A stretch of 64,000 nt of DNA from NCBI GenBank assembly GCA_041752735.1, contig JBGSVW010000035.1:1-64000 (forward strand), written 5' to 3'. A program made the position numbers and the translations under genes. This DNA comes from UBA1422 sp041752735 (lineage in GTDB: Bacteria; Bacillota; Clostridia; Peptostreptococcales; Anaerovoracaceae). Numbering within the stretch: the first letter of the stretch is position 1; each line of letters begins with the position of its first letter. Positions 8,126 through 15,776 of this stretch are shown here, piece after piece. The notes below the pieces were generated by a model, which was not told the DNA's origin, searched no databases, and saw nothing but the letters and a program-made list of their open reading frames with translations.

Positions 8126-9093
8126 TGGGAATGAAGAACAATGGTGTCAGAATAGGCAAATATTTTAAAGAATACAAGGTTTCCAACGTGATCGCTATGC
8201 TCAAAAACAACGGTAAACCCCCACTGAGCATTGAAGAGGATTGCAAGGGCAAGCTGGTTGTTATTACCGGAGCGACTTCCGGCATCGGTTATAACGTTGC
8301 CATCAAGTTTGCGTCACAAGGGGCTGACCTGGTTTGTATCAACAGAAACAGAGAAAAATCTGAGGCGCTGAGGCAAGAAATCGAAAGTTCATACCACGTA
8401 AAATGCGATGTGATTATTGCTGATTTAAGTAGCATGGAAGATACCAATGGCGTTGCCCAAAAGCTCCTGGAACTTGAAAAACCCATTGACATTCTCATCC
8501 ACAATGCCGGGATTTATCTTACCAAAAAACAAATCACACCGGATGGACTTGAAAAAGTTTTTATGGTGAATCACCTTTCCTCTTTCCTTATCAACTACGT
8601 ACTGAAAGACAAACTCAAAGCCCAGGGGAAATGCAGAATCATCCTGGTGAACTCTGAAGGTCATCGTTTTGCGGCCTGGGGAATGCGCTTTGATGACTTG
8701 GACTGGACAAAAAGACGATATGCCGGCCTGGCAAGTTACGGCACCGCCAAGCTTGCGCAGCTCTTGTCCATGATAAAATTTGACGAGTTTTTCCGGGGTT
8801 CCGATGTAACCATCAATGCGATGCATCCTGGTGCAGTCAAATCAGCCACAGGGCAGGACAATGGGGCTTTGTACAAGTGGTTTAAGAAGAACTCGTTGGA
8901 TAAAAAGCTAAAACCCACATCGATTGCAGCAGAGGCCATCTATTACTTGGGGCTTTCTAGGGACCTAGAAAAGACCAGCGGAAAATTTTTCAACCTTACC
9001 ACCCTTGAGGAGCCCACACCTCCCGCATTGGATAAGGAAAATGCACAAATCTTATGGGATTTGTGCATAAGAACGGCGAAGCTTGAGGAATGA
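8125..9093 (+). CDS. Short-chain dehydrogenase/reductase
   Basis: 322-aa SDR, a little longer than classical members because of an N-terminal extension of about 40 aa. It has the nucleotide loop TGATSGIG (about aa 49-56), NAG in HNAGIY, the catalytic Ser in LVNSEGH and the YxxxK pair in SYGTAK. The pattern is closest to retinol dehydrogenase-like SDRs. It should oxidise or reduce an alcohol/ketone with NAD(P). The ATG at 8125 overlaps the preceding stop; an ATG two codons later is possible. The product pathway is unknown. Confidence 0.9.
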   Translation: MGMKNNGVRIGKYFKEYKVSNVIAMLKNNGKPPLSIEEDCKGKLVVITGATSGIGYNVAIKFASQGADLVCINRNREKSEALRQEIESSYHVKCDVIIADLSSMEDTNGVAQKLLELEKPIDILIHNAGIYLTKKQITPDGLEKVFMVNHLSSFLINYVLKDKLKAQGKCRIILVNSEGHRFAAWGMRFDDLDWTKRRYAGLASYGTAKLAQLLSMIKFDEFFRGSDVTINAMHPGAVKSATGQDNGALYKWFKKNSLDKKLKPTSIAAEAIYYLGLSRDLEKTSGKFFNLTTLEEPTPPALDKENAQILWDLCIRTAKLEE

Positions 9094-9094
9094 T

Positions 9095-10687
9095 ATGGAG
9101 CAAATGAGATACGATGCCATCATTGTTGGAGGCGGAATTGCAGGGCTGACCTCAGCAACCTATCTTGCACGTGCCGGCAAAAAGGTACTTCTCTTAGAAA
9201 AAAATGACGAACTAGGCGGCTTGGTAAATTCCTTCGACAGAGATGGATTTGTTTTTGACGCTGGAGTCCGTGCGATTTTGGATGCAGGCATCATATTAAC
9301 CATGCTAAAAGATCTGGATATTCATCTTGATTTTGTGCATAGCAAAGTTTCTCTTGGCATTGAAGATCAGATCATCCACATTGAAGACCTTAGCTCTATT
9401 AATGAGTACAAAGACTTATTGGTACGTTTATATCCTGAAAGTCTTGAAGAGATAGAAACGTTTATTGCATCTATGCGGAAAATCATGAAATTGCTAGACG
9501 TCCTATACGGCGTTGAAAATCCATTGTTCAAAGACATCAAAAAAGATAAGGAATATTTTCTAAAAACATTATTACCATGGTTGCCCAAGTTTATGTTGAC
9601 CATTGGCAAGATCAATCGGCTTTCCAAACCCTGTGAAGACTATCTCAAGGAGATGATAAAAAATCCATCCCTGGTCGATATTATTTCACAGCATTTCTTT
9701 AAAGCGACACCCACGTTTTTTGCCTTAAGCTATTTTACTTTGTATCTCAGTTACCTTTATCCAAAAGGTGGCATTGGGGTTCTTTCCGCTTCGTTGGTGG
9801 ATAAAATACATACGTTCAAAGGAGAGATCCTGAAAAACACTTTTGTGAAAGAGATTGATGCTGACCAACAGTTTGTGGTCGATGCACAGGACAACAAGTA
9901 TTATTACAACAATCTTATTTGGGCTGCTGATCTGATGACATTGTATGAAATTACCAAACTGGGAAACCTAAAACCCAGTATTAAAAGCAATTTCCAAACC
10001 GCCAAAGAGCTAACTAAGAAAGGGAAACCCGGCGAGTCTGTTTTCTCTCTTTATTTGGAAGTTGCTTTGCCGATATCCTATTTCGAAAAGATTTCCAACG
10101 GACATTTCTTTTATACTCCATCCAAAGAGGGCCTAGGCAATATTCATCGCGCAGGCCTTACAGAGATGCTGGAGAAGTGGGAAAGCCTTGAGAAAGAAGC
10201 TGTTTTTTCGTGGTTGGATTCTTTTCTTAAATACAACACCTTTGAAATATCTATCCCGTCACTACGGGATTCCAATTTGGCACCGGAAGGAAAAACCGGC
10301 GTTATGGTAAGTATTCTGGTGGAATATGAGCTGTTTGATAAACTCAAAAAATCCGGATGGGCTGATGAGTTCAGAGAGAAAATTGAAAATGGAATCATTG
10401 GTATCCTTTCTGAAACCGTATATTCGGGGTTGAAAGAAAAGGTGGAAAAACAGTTTTCCTTTACACCCCTTAGTATTAAAGAAAGAGTCGGAAGTTCGGG
10501 CGGCGCCATTGTGGGATGGTCTTTCGAAGCGCCAATTCCGGTGGTTCATACAATGCAGGATGTAAACAAATCGGTCATCACACCGATTCCCAATATCTTT
10601 CAAGCAGGCCAGTGGGCGTACAACCCGGCAGGATTGCCCATGTGCATCATGACCGGCAAAATAGCGGCAGACAAAGCCATGAAATAG
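9095..10687 (+). CDS. CrtI-like NAD(P)/FAD-dependent oxidoreductase
   Basis: 530-aa flavoprotein of the phytoene desaturase/CrtI-like type. The N-terminus has the dinucleotide fold VGGGIAGLTSA and a following LLEKNDELGG acidic end. The C-terminus has AGQWAYNPAGLPMCIMTGKIAADKA, the second FAD-binding block. Relatives desaturate or isomerise polyenes, or saturate retinoids. I chose the ATG at 9095, 5 bases after GAGGA and one base after the SDR stop; a TTG at 9083 is less likely. It is the last gene of the run and is followed by a terminator. Its pairing with an SDR suggests lipid or isoprenoid chemistry, but this is inference. Confidence 0.85.
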   Translation: MEQMRYDAIIVGGGIAGLTSATYLARAGKKVLLLEKNDELGGLVNSFDRDGFVFDAGVRAILDAGIILTMLKDLDIHLDFVHSKVSLGIEDQIIHIEDLSSINEYKDLLVRLYPESLEEIETFIASMRKIMKLLDVLYGVENPLFKDIKKDKEYFLKTLLPWLPKFMLTIGKINRLSKPCEDYLKEMIKNPSLVDIISQHFFKATPTFFALSYFTLYLSYLYPKGGIGVLSASLVDKIHTFKGEILKNTFVKEIDADQQFVVDAQDNKYYYNNLIWAADLMTLYEITKLGNLKPSIKSNFQTAKELTKKGKPGESVFSLYLEVALPISYFEKISNGHFFYTPSKEGLGNIHRAGLTEMLEKWESLEKEAVFSWLDSFLKYNTFEISIPSLRDSNLAPEGKTGVMVSILVEYELFDKLKKSGWADEFREKIENGIIGILSETVYSGLKEKVEKQFSFTPLSIKERVGSSGGAIVGWSFEAPIPVVHTMQDVNKSVITPIPNIFQAGQWAYNPAGLPMCIMTGKIAADKAMK

Positions 10688-10723
10688 CTGACGCTGTTGC
10701 ACTACAACAGAATCAATCAATAC

Positions 10724-10757
10724 AAATAGCCCGCTAATGCCGGCTATTTCTATTTTC
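10724..10757 (+). terminator. Intrinsic terminator after the oxidoreductase run
   Basis: An 8-bp stem, aaatagcc (10724-10731) with ggctattt (10742-10749), has a 10-base loop and a T-rich tail. It closes the plus-strand series that starts at 4221. Confidence 0.75.
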
Positions 10758-10871
10758 AAATACTCAGCACGCTTCCCAATATAAGGTGGATAAATGTTTG
10801 AAAATAATATACACTAAAAATGGTATAGGCATTATAATTCAGCATTCCATTCTGTATTTTGGAGAAATCAA

Positions 10872-12410
10872 ATGAATGATAATAAGCTGAAGATAATGGA
10901 AGAGTTAACAGCCAAACTCCTAGTTGCTACCAAAGAGCTTGCCTATCAGAATGCACAAAAAGAGAAACGAGCAGAAGAGCTATTGGTATTGAAGGATTCA
11001 CTGTTCAACGAGAAGCAGTTGCTAGAAAAAACACTGATCTCAATCGGAGATGGTGTTATTTCAACGGACAAAAGTGAGAATGTCTTGTTTTTAAATAATA
11101 TAGCCCAATCGGTTACTGGCTGGACACAAAAAGAAGCCGTAGGGAAACCAATCTATGAAGTATTTAATATAATCAACGAGTATACACGAAGCAGAGATGA
11201 AGATATTGTAAGGAAAGTTATGGTAACGGGTAAAATTCATTTACTTGCCAACCATACCATATTAATCAGTAAACATGGCACCGAGATGCTCATAGAAGAT
11301 AGCGCCGCACCTATTATTAACGAAAAGGGAGATACGATTGGCGTTGTAATCGTATTTAGAGACTACACAGAAAAATGGGAACGTCTCAAAAAAATTGAGC
11401 ATCTGAGCTTTTATGATGAGATCACTGGATTGTACAACCGCAGATTTTATGAAGAAGAATTAAAGAGACTTGACACAAAAAGAAATTTACCGTTGAGTTT
11501 GGTCATGGGCGATGTGAACGGGTTGAAACTCATCAATGACTCCTTCGGACACGAAGTAGGAGATGAACTTCTCAAAAAAGCAGCAACGGCAATTAGCAAG
11601 GCGTGCAGAACAGATGACATTGCAGCAAGACTTGGTGGGGATGAGTTTGTTATTATACTTCCTAATTCAAGTTCTGATGATTGTGCGAAAGTGGTTGAAC
11701 GTATCCAAGAGTATTTGAATAAAGAAAGAGTTCAAGGATTAGATATCTCAATATCTTTTGGATACGAAACAAAATATGATATGAATCAAGACATCAATGA
11801 TGTTTTCAAGAATACGGAAAACCACATGTATCGGCATAAGATTTATGAGAGTTCCAGCATGAGAAGAGAGACAATCGATTTAATTACAAACACATTATTT
11901 GCAAAAAATGGGCGGGAACTGATTCATTCAAAAAATGTAAGCATATTAGCTGAAAACCTTGCCGAAAATATGGGTTTTGGGAAGGACAACATTAATCTCA
12001 TGAGACTGACGGGGCTAATGCATGACATTGGTAAAATTGGCATATCTGACAGCATCCTCAATAAAGAAGAGAGACTAACGCCCGAAGAGTATGATGAAAT
12101 CAAAAAACATCCAGAAATAGGGTATCGAATCCTTAGCTCTGTGAATGAATTTTCCGAACTGTCTGAGTTTGTATTGGAGCACCATGAAAAATGGGATGGA
12201 ACCGGATATCCACAAGGGCTTAAAGGGGAAGCAATCAAAATAGAAGCAAGAATGATCTCAATCTGCGATGCTTTTGATGCAATGTTAACATTAAGAACTT
12301 ATAGAGAAGTTCTGAGTCGAGAAGATGCAATTAATGAAATTAATCGATGTGCAGGGAGCCAGTTTGATCCAGATATCGCAAGTATCTTTGTAAAAATGAT
12401 AATTGGTTAG
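10872..12410 (+). CDS. PAS-GGDEF-HD-GYP cyclic-di-GMP protein
   Basis: 512-aa cytoplasmic protein. A short coiled coil (aa 1-50) is followed by a PAS domain (about 50-168), a GGDEF domain (about 172-325) with an intact GGDEF signature near aa 253, and an HD-GYP domain (about 335-512) with HDIGK, HHEKWDGTGYP and the downstream DAFDAM block. GGDEF makes cyclic-di-GMP and HD-GYP hydrolyses it, so the protein may do either or switch under PAS control. There is no membrane segment. It is a single-gene unit between two terminators. Confidence 0.93.
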   Translation: MNDNKLKIMEELTAKLLVATKELAYQNAQKEKRAEELLVLKDSLFNEKQLLEKTLISIGDGVISTDKSENVLFLNNIAQSVTGWTQKEAVGKPIYEVFNIINEYTRSRDEDIVRKVMVTGKIHLLANHTILISKHGTEMLIEDSAAPIINEKGDTIGVVIVFRDYTEKWERLKKIEHLSFYDEITGLYNRRFYEEELKRLDTKRNLPLSLVMGDVNGLKLINDSFGHEVGDELLKKAATAISKACRTDDIAARLGGDEFVIILPNSSSDDCAKVVERIQEYLNKERVQGLDISISFGYETKYDMNQDINDVFKNTENHMYRHKIYESSSMRRETIDLITNTLFAKNGRELIHSKNVSILAENLAENMGFGKDNINLMRLTGLMHDIGKIGISDSILNKEERLTPEEYDEIKKHPEIGYRILSSVNEFSELSEFVLEHHEKWDGTGYPQGLKGEAIKIEARMISICDAFDAMLTLRTYREVLSREDAINEINRCAGSQFDPDIASIFVKMIIG

Positions 12411-12427
12411 TTGTCAATAAACAAAAC

Positions 12428-12460
12428 AGCCGGCCATCAGTATTAATCTGGTGACCGGCT
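12428..12460. terminator. Hairpin between convergent genes
   Basis: A stem of about 13 bp, agccggccatcag with ctggtgaccggct, includes two G-T pairs and a 7-base loop. It lies between the GGDEF gene and the convergent universal stress gene. The T-rich side (tgttttgttt) is on the minus strand, so it best serves the stress gene and probably both. Confidence 0.65.
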
Positions 12461-12488
12461 ATTCATTTGCTAAATACCTTCAATCAGG

Positions 12489-12920
12489 CTATTTGATTAC
12501 CAGAACCGGCACATCAATATGATGCAACACCCGCGTTGTAACGCTTCCGGTCATTAGTCGGTTTTTCAAAGCGCCAAGCCCGTGGGAGCCCATGATAACC
12601 AAATCAATCTTGTTGTCGTCGGCAAATCTGACGATTTCATCAGCAACGTTACCTTGCACGCTAAATGTTTCAACTGGATTTGTCATTCCCTGAAACTGAT
12701 TCTTTGCGTCTTCCAAGATTTTTATGCTGCTCTCAAGGAGCTCTTCCATCAGGATGGCGGGGTAAACATTACTGCCTCGTCCACTTGAAACCCTCAATTC
12801 AGGAGTGACTACACTGAGGATGAAAACTTTTGAATCAAATGCCTTCGCCATTTCCTTTCCCGCATTTATGGCCTTCATGGAATACTCGGAACCATCAACC
12901 GGTATCAAAACATTTTTCAT
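12489..12920 (-). CDS. Universal stress protein (UspA family)
   Basis: 143-aa single-domain Usp. The N-terminus NVLIPVDGSEYSMKA contains the nucleotide-contacting Asp. Near the end, GSHGLG and TGSV, spaced G-x2-G-x9-G-S, form the ATP-binding loop, so this is probably the ATP-binding class. Such proteins aid survival during starvation or stress by an unresolved mechanism. GGAGGT lies before the ATG. It stands alone on the minus strand with a promoter and palindrome just upstream. Confidence 0.92.
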   Translation of the reverse strand: MKNVLIPVDGSEYSMKAINAGKEMAKAFDSKVFILSVVTPELRVSSGRGSNVYPAILMEELLESSIKILEDAKNQFQGMTNPVETFSVQGNVADEIVRFADDNKIDLVIMGSHGLGALKNRLMTGSVTTRVLHHIDVPVLVIK

Positions 12921-12944
12921 ACGAACACCTCCTTTACCAGAGAT

Positions 12945-12991
12945 TTGACCTTAGGTCAACTTAAGTATACTACTGCGTGAGATAATTTCAA
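12945..12991 (-). promoter_or_regulatory. Promoter and palindromic operator of the universal stress gene
   Basis: On the minus strand, TTGAAA (12991-12986), a 16-base spacer and TATACT (12969-12964) form a sigma-A-type promoter. A perfect 15-base palindrome, ttgacct-t-aggtcaa (12945-12959), lies at about +5 to +19, between the -10 box and the ribosome site. That is a good position for a repressor. The regulator is unknown; spacing does not match a standard FNR/CRP site. Confidence 0.6.
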
Positions 12992-13070
12992 TATTTACAC
13001 ATAAAATAAAAACAGCTCAGTTGACCTTGTAATACGAAGGTAATGGTGCCAAGGGAGATGCGTTCAATGG

Positions 13071-13217
13071 TTTGGTAAATTTAAATCCTTGGATTCAGAA
13101 CCTGTTGAAGAGTTTGCGCTAACGGCTGAAGCCATCTGGGAAGAAGAGGGAAACCCTTATACCGGTGATCGTGACTGGTATCTGTATATCTTATTCATTT
13201 CATTGCTTTTTGATTGA
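13071..13217 (+). pseudogene. Open-frame remnant without a start
   Basis: A 48-codon open stretch reads FGKFKSLDSEPVEEFA at its start and ends at TGA 13215-13217. Upstream in frame there is a stop and no ATG, GTG or TTG with a ribosome site; an out-of-frame ATG runs into TAA after three codons. The composition looks like real coding sequence (acidic helix, then aromatic residues). It may be the decayed tail of a lost gene. No family was recognised. Confidence 0.3.
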
Positions 13218-13255
13218 GCAAAGAAAGTGTTAGCCATTTCCATGAAATTGGTTGT

Positions 13256-14722
13256 TCATTCTATATTATGTGTGGTGCCGATTGTCGTCGATGCATTCCC
13301 ACGGTCACACAATCTTATATATTTTGCTCTTTCGCCGACGTTTTTATACGCCGGTCGTATTATTTTGCTAGCATTAATCAATTCTTCCATACGGTGAGCG
13401 CTCCAACCGGATATGCGGGCGATTGCAAAGATTGGAGTGAACAACTCAGTCGGTAAGTTCAACATGCTGTATACGAATCCACTATAAAAGTCTATATTAG
13501 CACTTACGCCTTTGTAAATTTTTCTTTTGTCTTTAATCACCTCAGCTGCCACTTTTTCTATCGTAACGTATAAATCGTATTCGCTCGTTCTGCCTTTTTC
13601 TTCTGACAGATTTCGAACAAAGCGTTTGAATATGTCCGCCCGTGGATCTGATAAAGAATAAATCGCATGCCCCATTCCGTATATAAGCCCAGTTTTATCA
13701 AAGGCTTCTTTGTCAAGCACCGCACTAAGATATGCTCGGACTTTCTCTTCATCTTTCCAGTCATCAATTTTACTTTTTATATCTTCAAACATCTCAACAA
13801 CTTTAATATTGGCGCCGCCATGCTTTGGCCCTTTTAGGGAACCAAGTGCAGCAGCAATCGTCGAGTACGTGTCTGTACCGGATGAAGAAACTACGCGTGT
13901 AGTAAAGGTTGAATTGTTACCACCACCGTGCTCTGCATGTAAAACAAGAGCTAAATCTAAAATGCTGGCTTCCAATTTAGAGTATTTGCTGTCAGGCCGT
14001 AACATATGTAGAATATTTTCTGCAGTAGATAATTCTGGCTTGGGGTTGTGGATAACCAGACTCTTATCTTGAAAGTAATGGATATAAGTTTGATATCCAT
14101 ACACCGATAGCAACGGAAACAATGCAATCAGTTGAAGGCTTTGTCTTAATACGTTTGGCAAGCTGGTATCATTAGCTTCTGGGTCAAACGAATGCAGGGT
14201 AAGCACGCTCCGGGACAAATTGGTCATCATATCAAAAGTCGGGGACTTCATGATGGTATCTGTTGCAAAATTGGTTGGTAAGACGCGATACTTAGATAAT
14301 ATGTTTAAAAATCCTTGTAATTCGCTTTTTGAGGGAAGTTTTCCAAATAATAAAAGATATGTCGTTTCTTCAAATCCAAATCTTTTCTCACTGATAAAGC
14401 CATCCACAATTTCTTCAATATCGATGCCCCGATAATACAGTTTCCCCTCGCAAGGGAACTTTTGCCCATCAACCTCTTTGAAAGATTGAATGTCGGAAAT
14501 CTCTGTGAGCCCGGTCAATACACCATTCCCATTAATATCTCTAAGCCCGCGATTCACTTTATGTTCAATATAAAGTTTCTGATCAATAGAGCTGTTTCTT
14601 ACGCACAAATCGGTCCATAGCTGAATTTGAGGAATTATATCATCCGCTATTACCACGGCTGTTCTTCTGCGGGGATGACCTATAAGGGTTTTGCGTATTT
14701 TCATCAACAAATCAAATTTCAT
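13256..14722 (-). CDS. Citrate synthase
   Basis: 488-aa citrate synthase-type enzyme condensing acetyl-CoA and oxaloacetate (or a 2-methyl analogue). The catalytic blocks are present: HAEHGGG near aa 262, GPKHGGAN, GMGHAIY with the second histidine near aa 355, and RISGWSAHRMEE near the end. It is longer than the usual 370-430 aa through an N-terminal extension of about 60 aa, as in other clostridial members. GGAGA precedes the ATG at 14722; an in-frame ATG four codons earlier overlaps that site. No other TCA-cycle gene is nearby. Confidence 0.9.
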   Translation of the reverse strand: MKFDLLMKIRKTLIGHPRRRTAVVIADDIIPQIQLWTDLCVRNSSIDQKLYIEHKVNRGLRDINGNGVLTGLTEISDIQSFKEVDGQKFPCEGKLYYRGIDIEEIVDGFISEKRFGFEETTYLLLFGKLPSKSELQGFLNILSKYRVLPTNFATDTIMKSPTFDMMTNLSRSVLTLHSFDPEANDTSLPNVLRQSLQLIALFPLLSVYGYQTYIHYFQDKSLVIHNPKPELSTAENILHMLRPDSKYSKLEASILDLALVLHAEHGGGNNSTFTTRVVSSSGTDTYSTIAAALGSLKGPKHGGANIKVVEMFEDIKSKIDDWKDEEKVRAYLSAVLDKEAFDKTGLIYGMGHAIYSLSDPRADIFKRFVRNLSEEKGRTSEYDLYVTIEKVAAEVIKDKRKIYKGVSANIDFYSGFVYSMLNLPTELFTPIFAIARISGWSAHRMEELINASKIIRPAYKNVGERAKYIRLCDRGNASTTIGTTHNIE

Positions 14723-14734
14723 AATGTTCTCCAT

Positions 14735-15042
14735 ATATCTTGACGGTAACTATGATGACACAATATATTTTTGACTTTTGAACATAATATCAAATAAACA
14801 GTGATTAAATTTGGATAAACGTAATTTTCACGAAAAACACATAAACGCCAGGTACCTAAACTTAGTTCATTTACCTTGAAGGTTTTGTGCAACCCTCAGA
14901 GGCAATGAAGTTGCATACGGATTATTGTTTGAGCGGCGACTGGCTGGCGGCGGTTCTTTTGTAGTCTCCTTAACACGTTCAAATCACCAGTGAAATTTCT
15001 AGTTTGAAAGAAGTTTGAAAGTTTCGAATAAAGCATCCCGCC
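14735..15042. other. Intergenic region with no recognised gene
   Basis: An AT-rich stretch between the citrate synthase start and the promoter of the 54-aa gene. I see no credible ribosome site plus start and no strong hairpin. It should contain the citrate synthase promoter on the minus strand, but no convincing -35/-10 pair was found. Confidence 0.5.
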
Positions 15043-15070
15043 TTGACTATTATTTAACAAATGATATAAT
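15043..15070 (+). promoter_or_regulatory. Promoter of the 54-aa zinc-ribbon gene
   Basis: TTGACT (15043-15048), a 16-base spacer and TATAAT (15065-15070) lie 28 bases before the ATG at 15098. GAGGAGGG stands between them. This gives a compact single-gene unit that ends at a terminator overlapping its own stop. Confidence 0.7.
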
Positions 15071-15097
15071 TTTGCCAACAGAGTGAGGAGGGATACC

Positions 15098-15262
15098 ATG
15101 ACAAAATGCATCTGCAACAATCGCAAAGCGCGCATCACACCAAAGAAACATTTTTTTGTAATTCGTTGTAAACACTGTGGCGAAGTAGCCATTGGCTTGA
15201 CAATGAAGGAAGCGACGGAAGCTTGGGACAAGATTCAGGATGAAAAAAAAGAAGCCTGCTAG
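15098..15262 (+). CDS. 54-aa zinc-ribbon protein, Lar-like
   Basis: A small gene with a strong promoter and GAGGAGGG 7 bases before its ATG. The 54-aa product has CxC near the start and CKHCG in the middle, enough to bind one zinc. The EATEAWDKIQDE helix after it resembles the C-terminal part of Lar-type restriction-alleviation proteins of phages. That match is from the cysteine pattern only. The stop codon lies in the loop of a terminator. It sits on the chromosomal side of the tRNA-Lys fragment, so it may be a relic of an earlier insertion. Confidence 0.7.
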   Translation: MTKCICNNRKARITPKKHFFVIRCKHCGEVAIGLTMKEATEAWDKIQDEKKEAC

Positions 15263-15273
15263 GCTTCTTTTTT
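15248..15273 (+). terminator. Terminator overlapping the stop codon of the 54-aa gene
   Basis: A 9-bp perfect stem, aaagaagcc with ggcttcttt, encloses tgcta and is followed by a run of T. The stop codon TAG (15260-15262) begins in the loop. Confidence 0.9.
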
Positions 15274-15275
15274 AT

Positions 15276-15320
15276 TGGTACACCATCACGGGTTCGAACC
15301 GTGGACACCCTGATTAAGAG
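15276..15320 (-). other. Attachment-site remnant: 3' part of tRNA-Lys(CTT)
   Basis: Read on the minus strand this is anticodon loop CTCTTAA, stem strand TCAGG, five variable bases, a perfect T arm (CACGG, loop TTCGAAC, CCGTG), acceptor strand ATGGTGT, discriminator A and encoded CCA. The bases that should pair with the anticodon stem and the whole 5' half are missing; identity stops at the anticodon loop. Tyrosine recombinases often cross over in the anticodon loop and leave such a 3' fragment. It marks the left junction of the element carrying the integrase at 17.3 kb. The intact tRNA copy is expected at the far end, outside the window. Confidence 0.75.
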
Positions 15321-15540
15321 GGGCAACGACAACGGGGCGTTCACAAAGGAAACGCGCGTTCTTCCATGCACGTTTCCATGCCTTTCCATGCCTTATTTTC
15401 GTGGGTTTTTGCCTGTTTTGAATACATGGAAAATTACGCAAACGTACGTTTTTTATGCCTGCTGGAGGCACCCTTTAAAAGGCTGTTTCCAAGACGGACA
15501 GGAAGCGCAGAAGCCATTTGGAAAATAAAGGAAACAATTG

Positions 15541-15601
15541 CAAAACACTCAACGAAACCGTTGCAAAACACGCAATAGATTCGTAGTAAAACACGCAATA
15601 C
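15541..15601 (+). repeat. Three direct repeats with a 23-base period
   Basis: Copies of (C/T)AAAACAC(T/G)CAA start at 15541, 15564 and 15587, exactly 23 bases apart, roughly two helical turns. They lie between the tRNA-Lys att fragment and the Fic promoter. They could be integrase or excisionase arm sites or regulator sites. A looser ttCCATGc repeat occurs at about 15361-15393. Confidence 0.5.
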
Positions 15602-15673
15602 AATAATATAACCCTTAAGGATCTGTAAATAACAAGCGATAAAAGACATTTTAATTTCAAAAAAAAGAAAAAA

Positions 15674-15760
15674 ATGAAATTAAAACTTAAAAATATGTTT
15701 TTTATTTCATTATTTTTGACAAAATGAAATTAGAGTGCTATAATCAAGTTGTTATTTCAA
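15674..15760 (+). promoter_or_regulatory. Consensus promoter within a TTTCAT/ATGAAA operator field (fic)
   Basis: TTGACA (15716-15721), 17 bases and TATAAT (15739-15744) form a perfect sigma-A promoter 32 bases upstream of the Fic start. ATTTCAT (15704-15710) and ATGAAAT (15724-15730) flank the -35 box as an inverted repeat. A further ATGAAAT (15674-15680) and ATTTCAA (15754-15760) lie on either side. A protein bound here would block RNA polymerase. Confidence 0.7.
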
Positions 15761-15776
15761 TTATGGAGGTTATAAA

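Noticed and set aside
12945..12959. FNR/CRP binding site
   Set aside because: The palindrome has 7 central bases between TTGA and TCAA, one more than the standard site.
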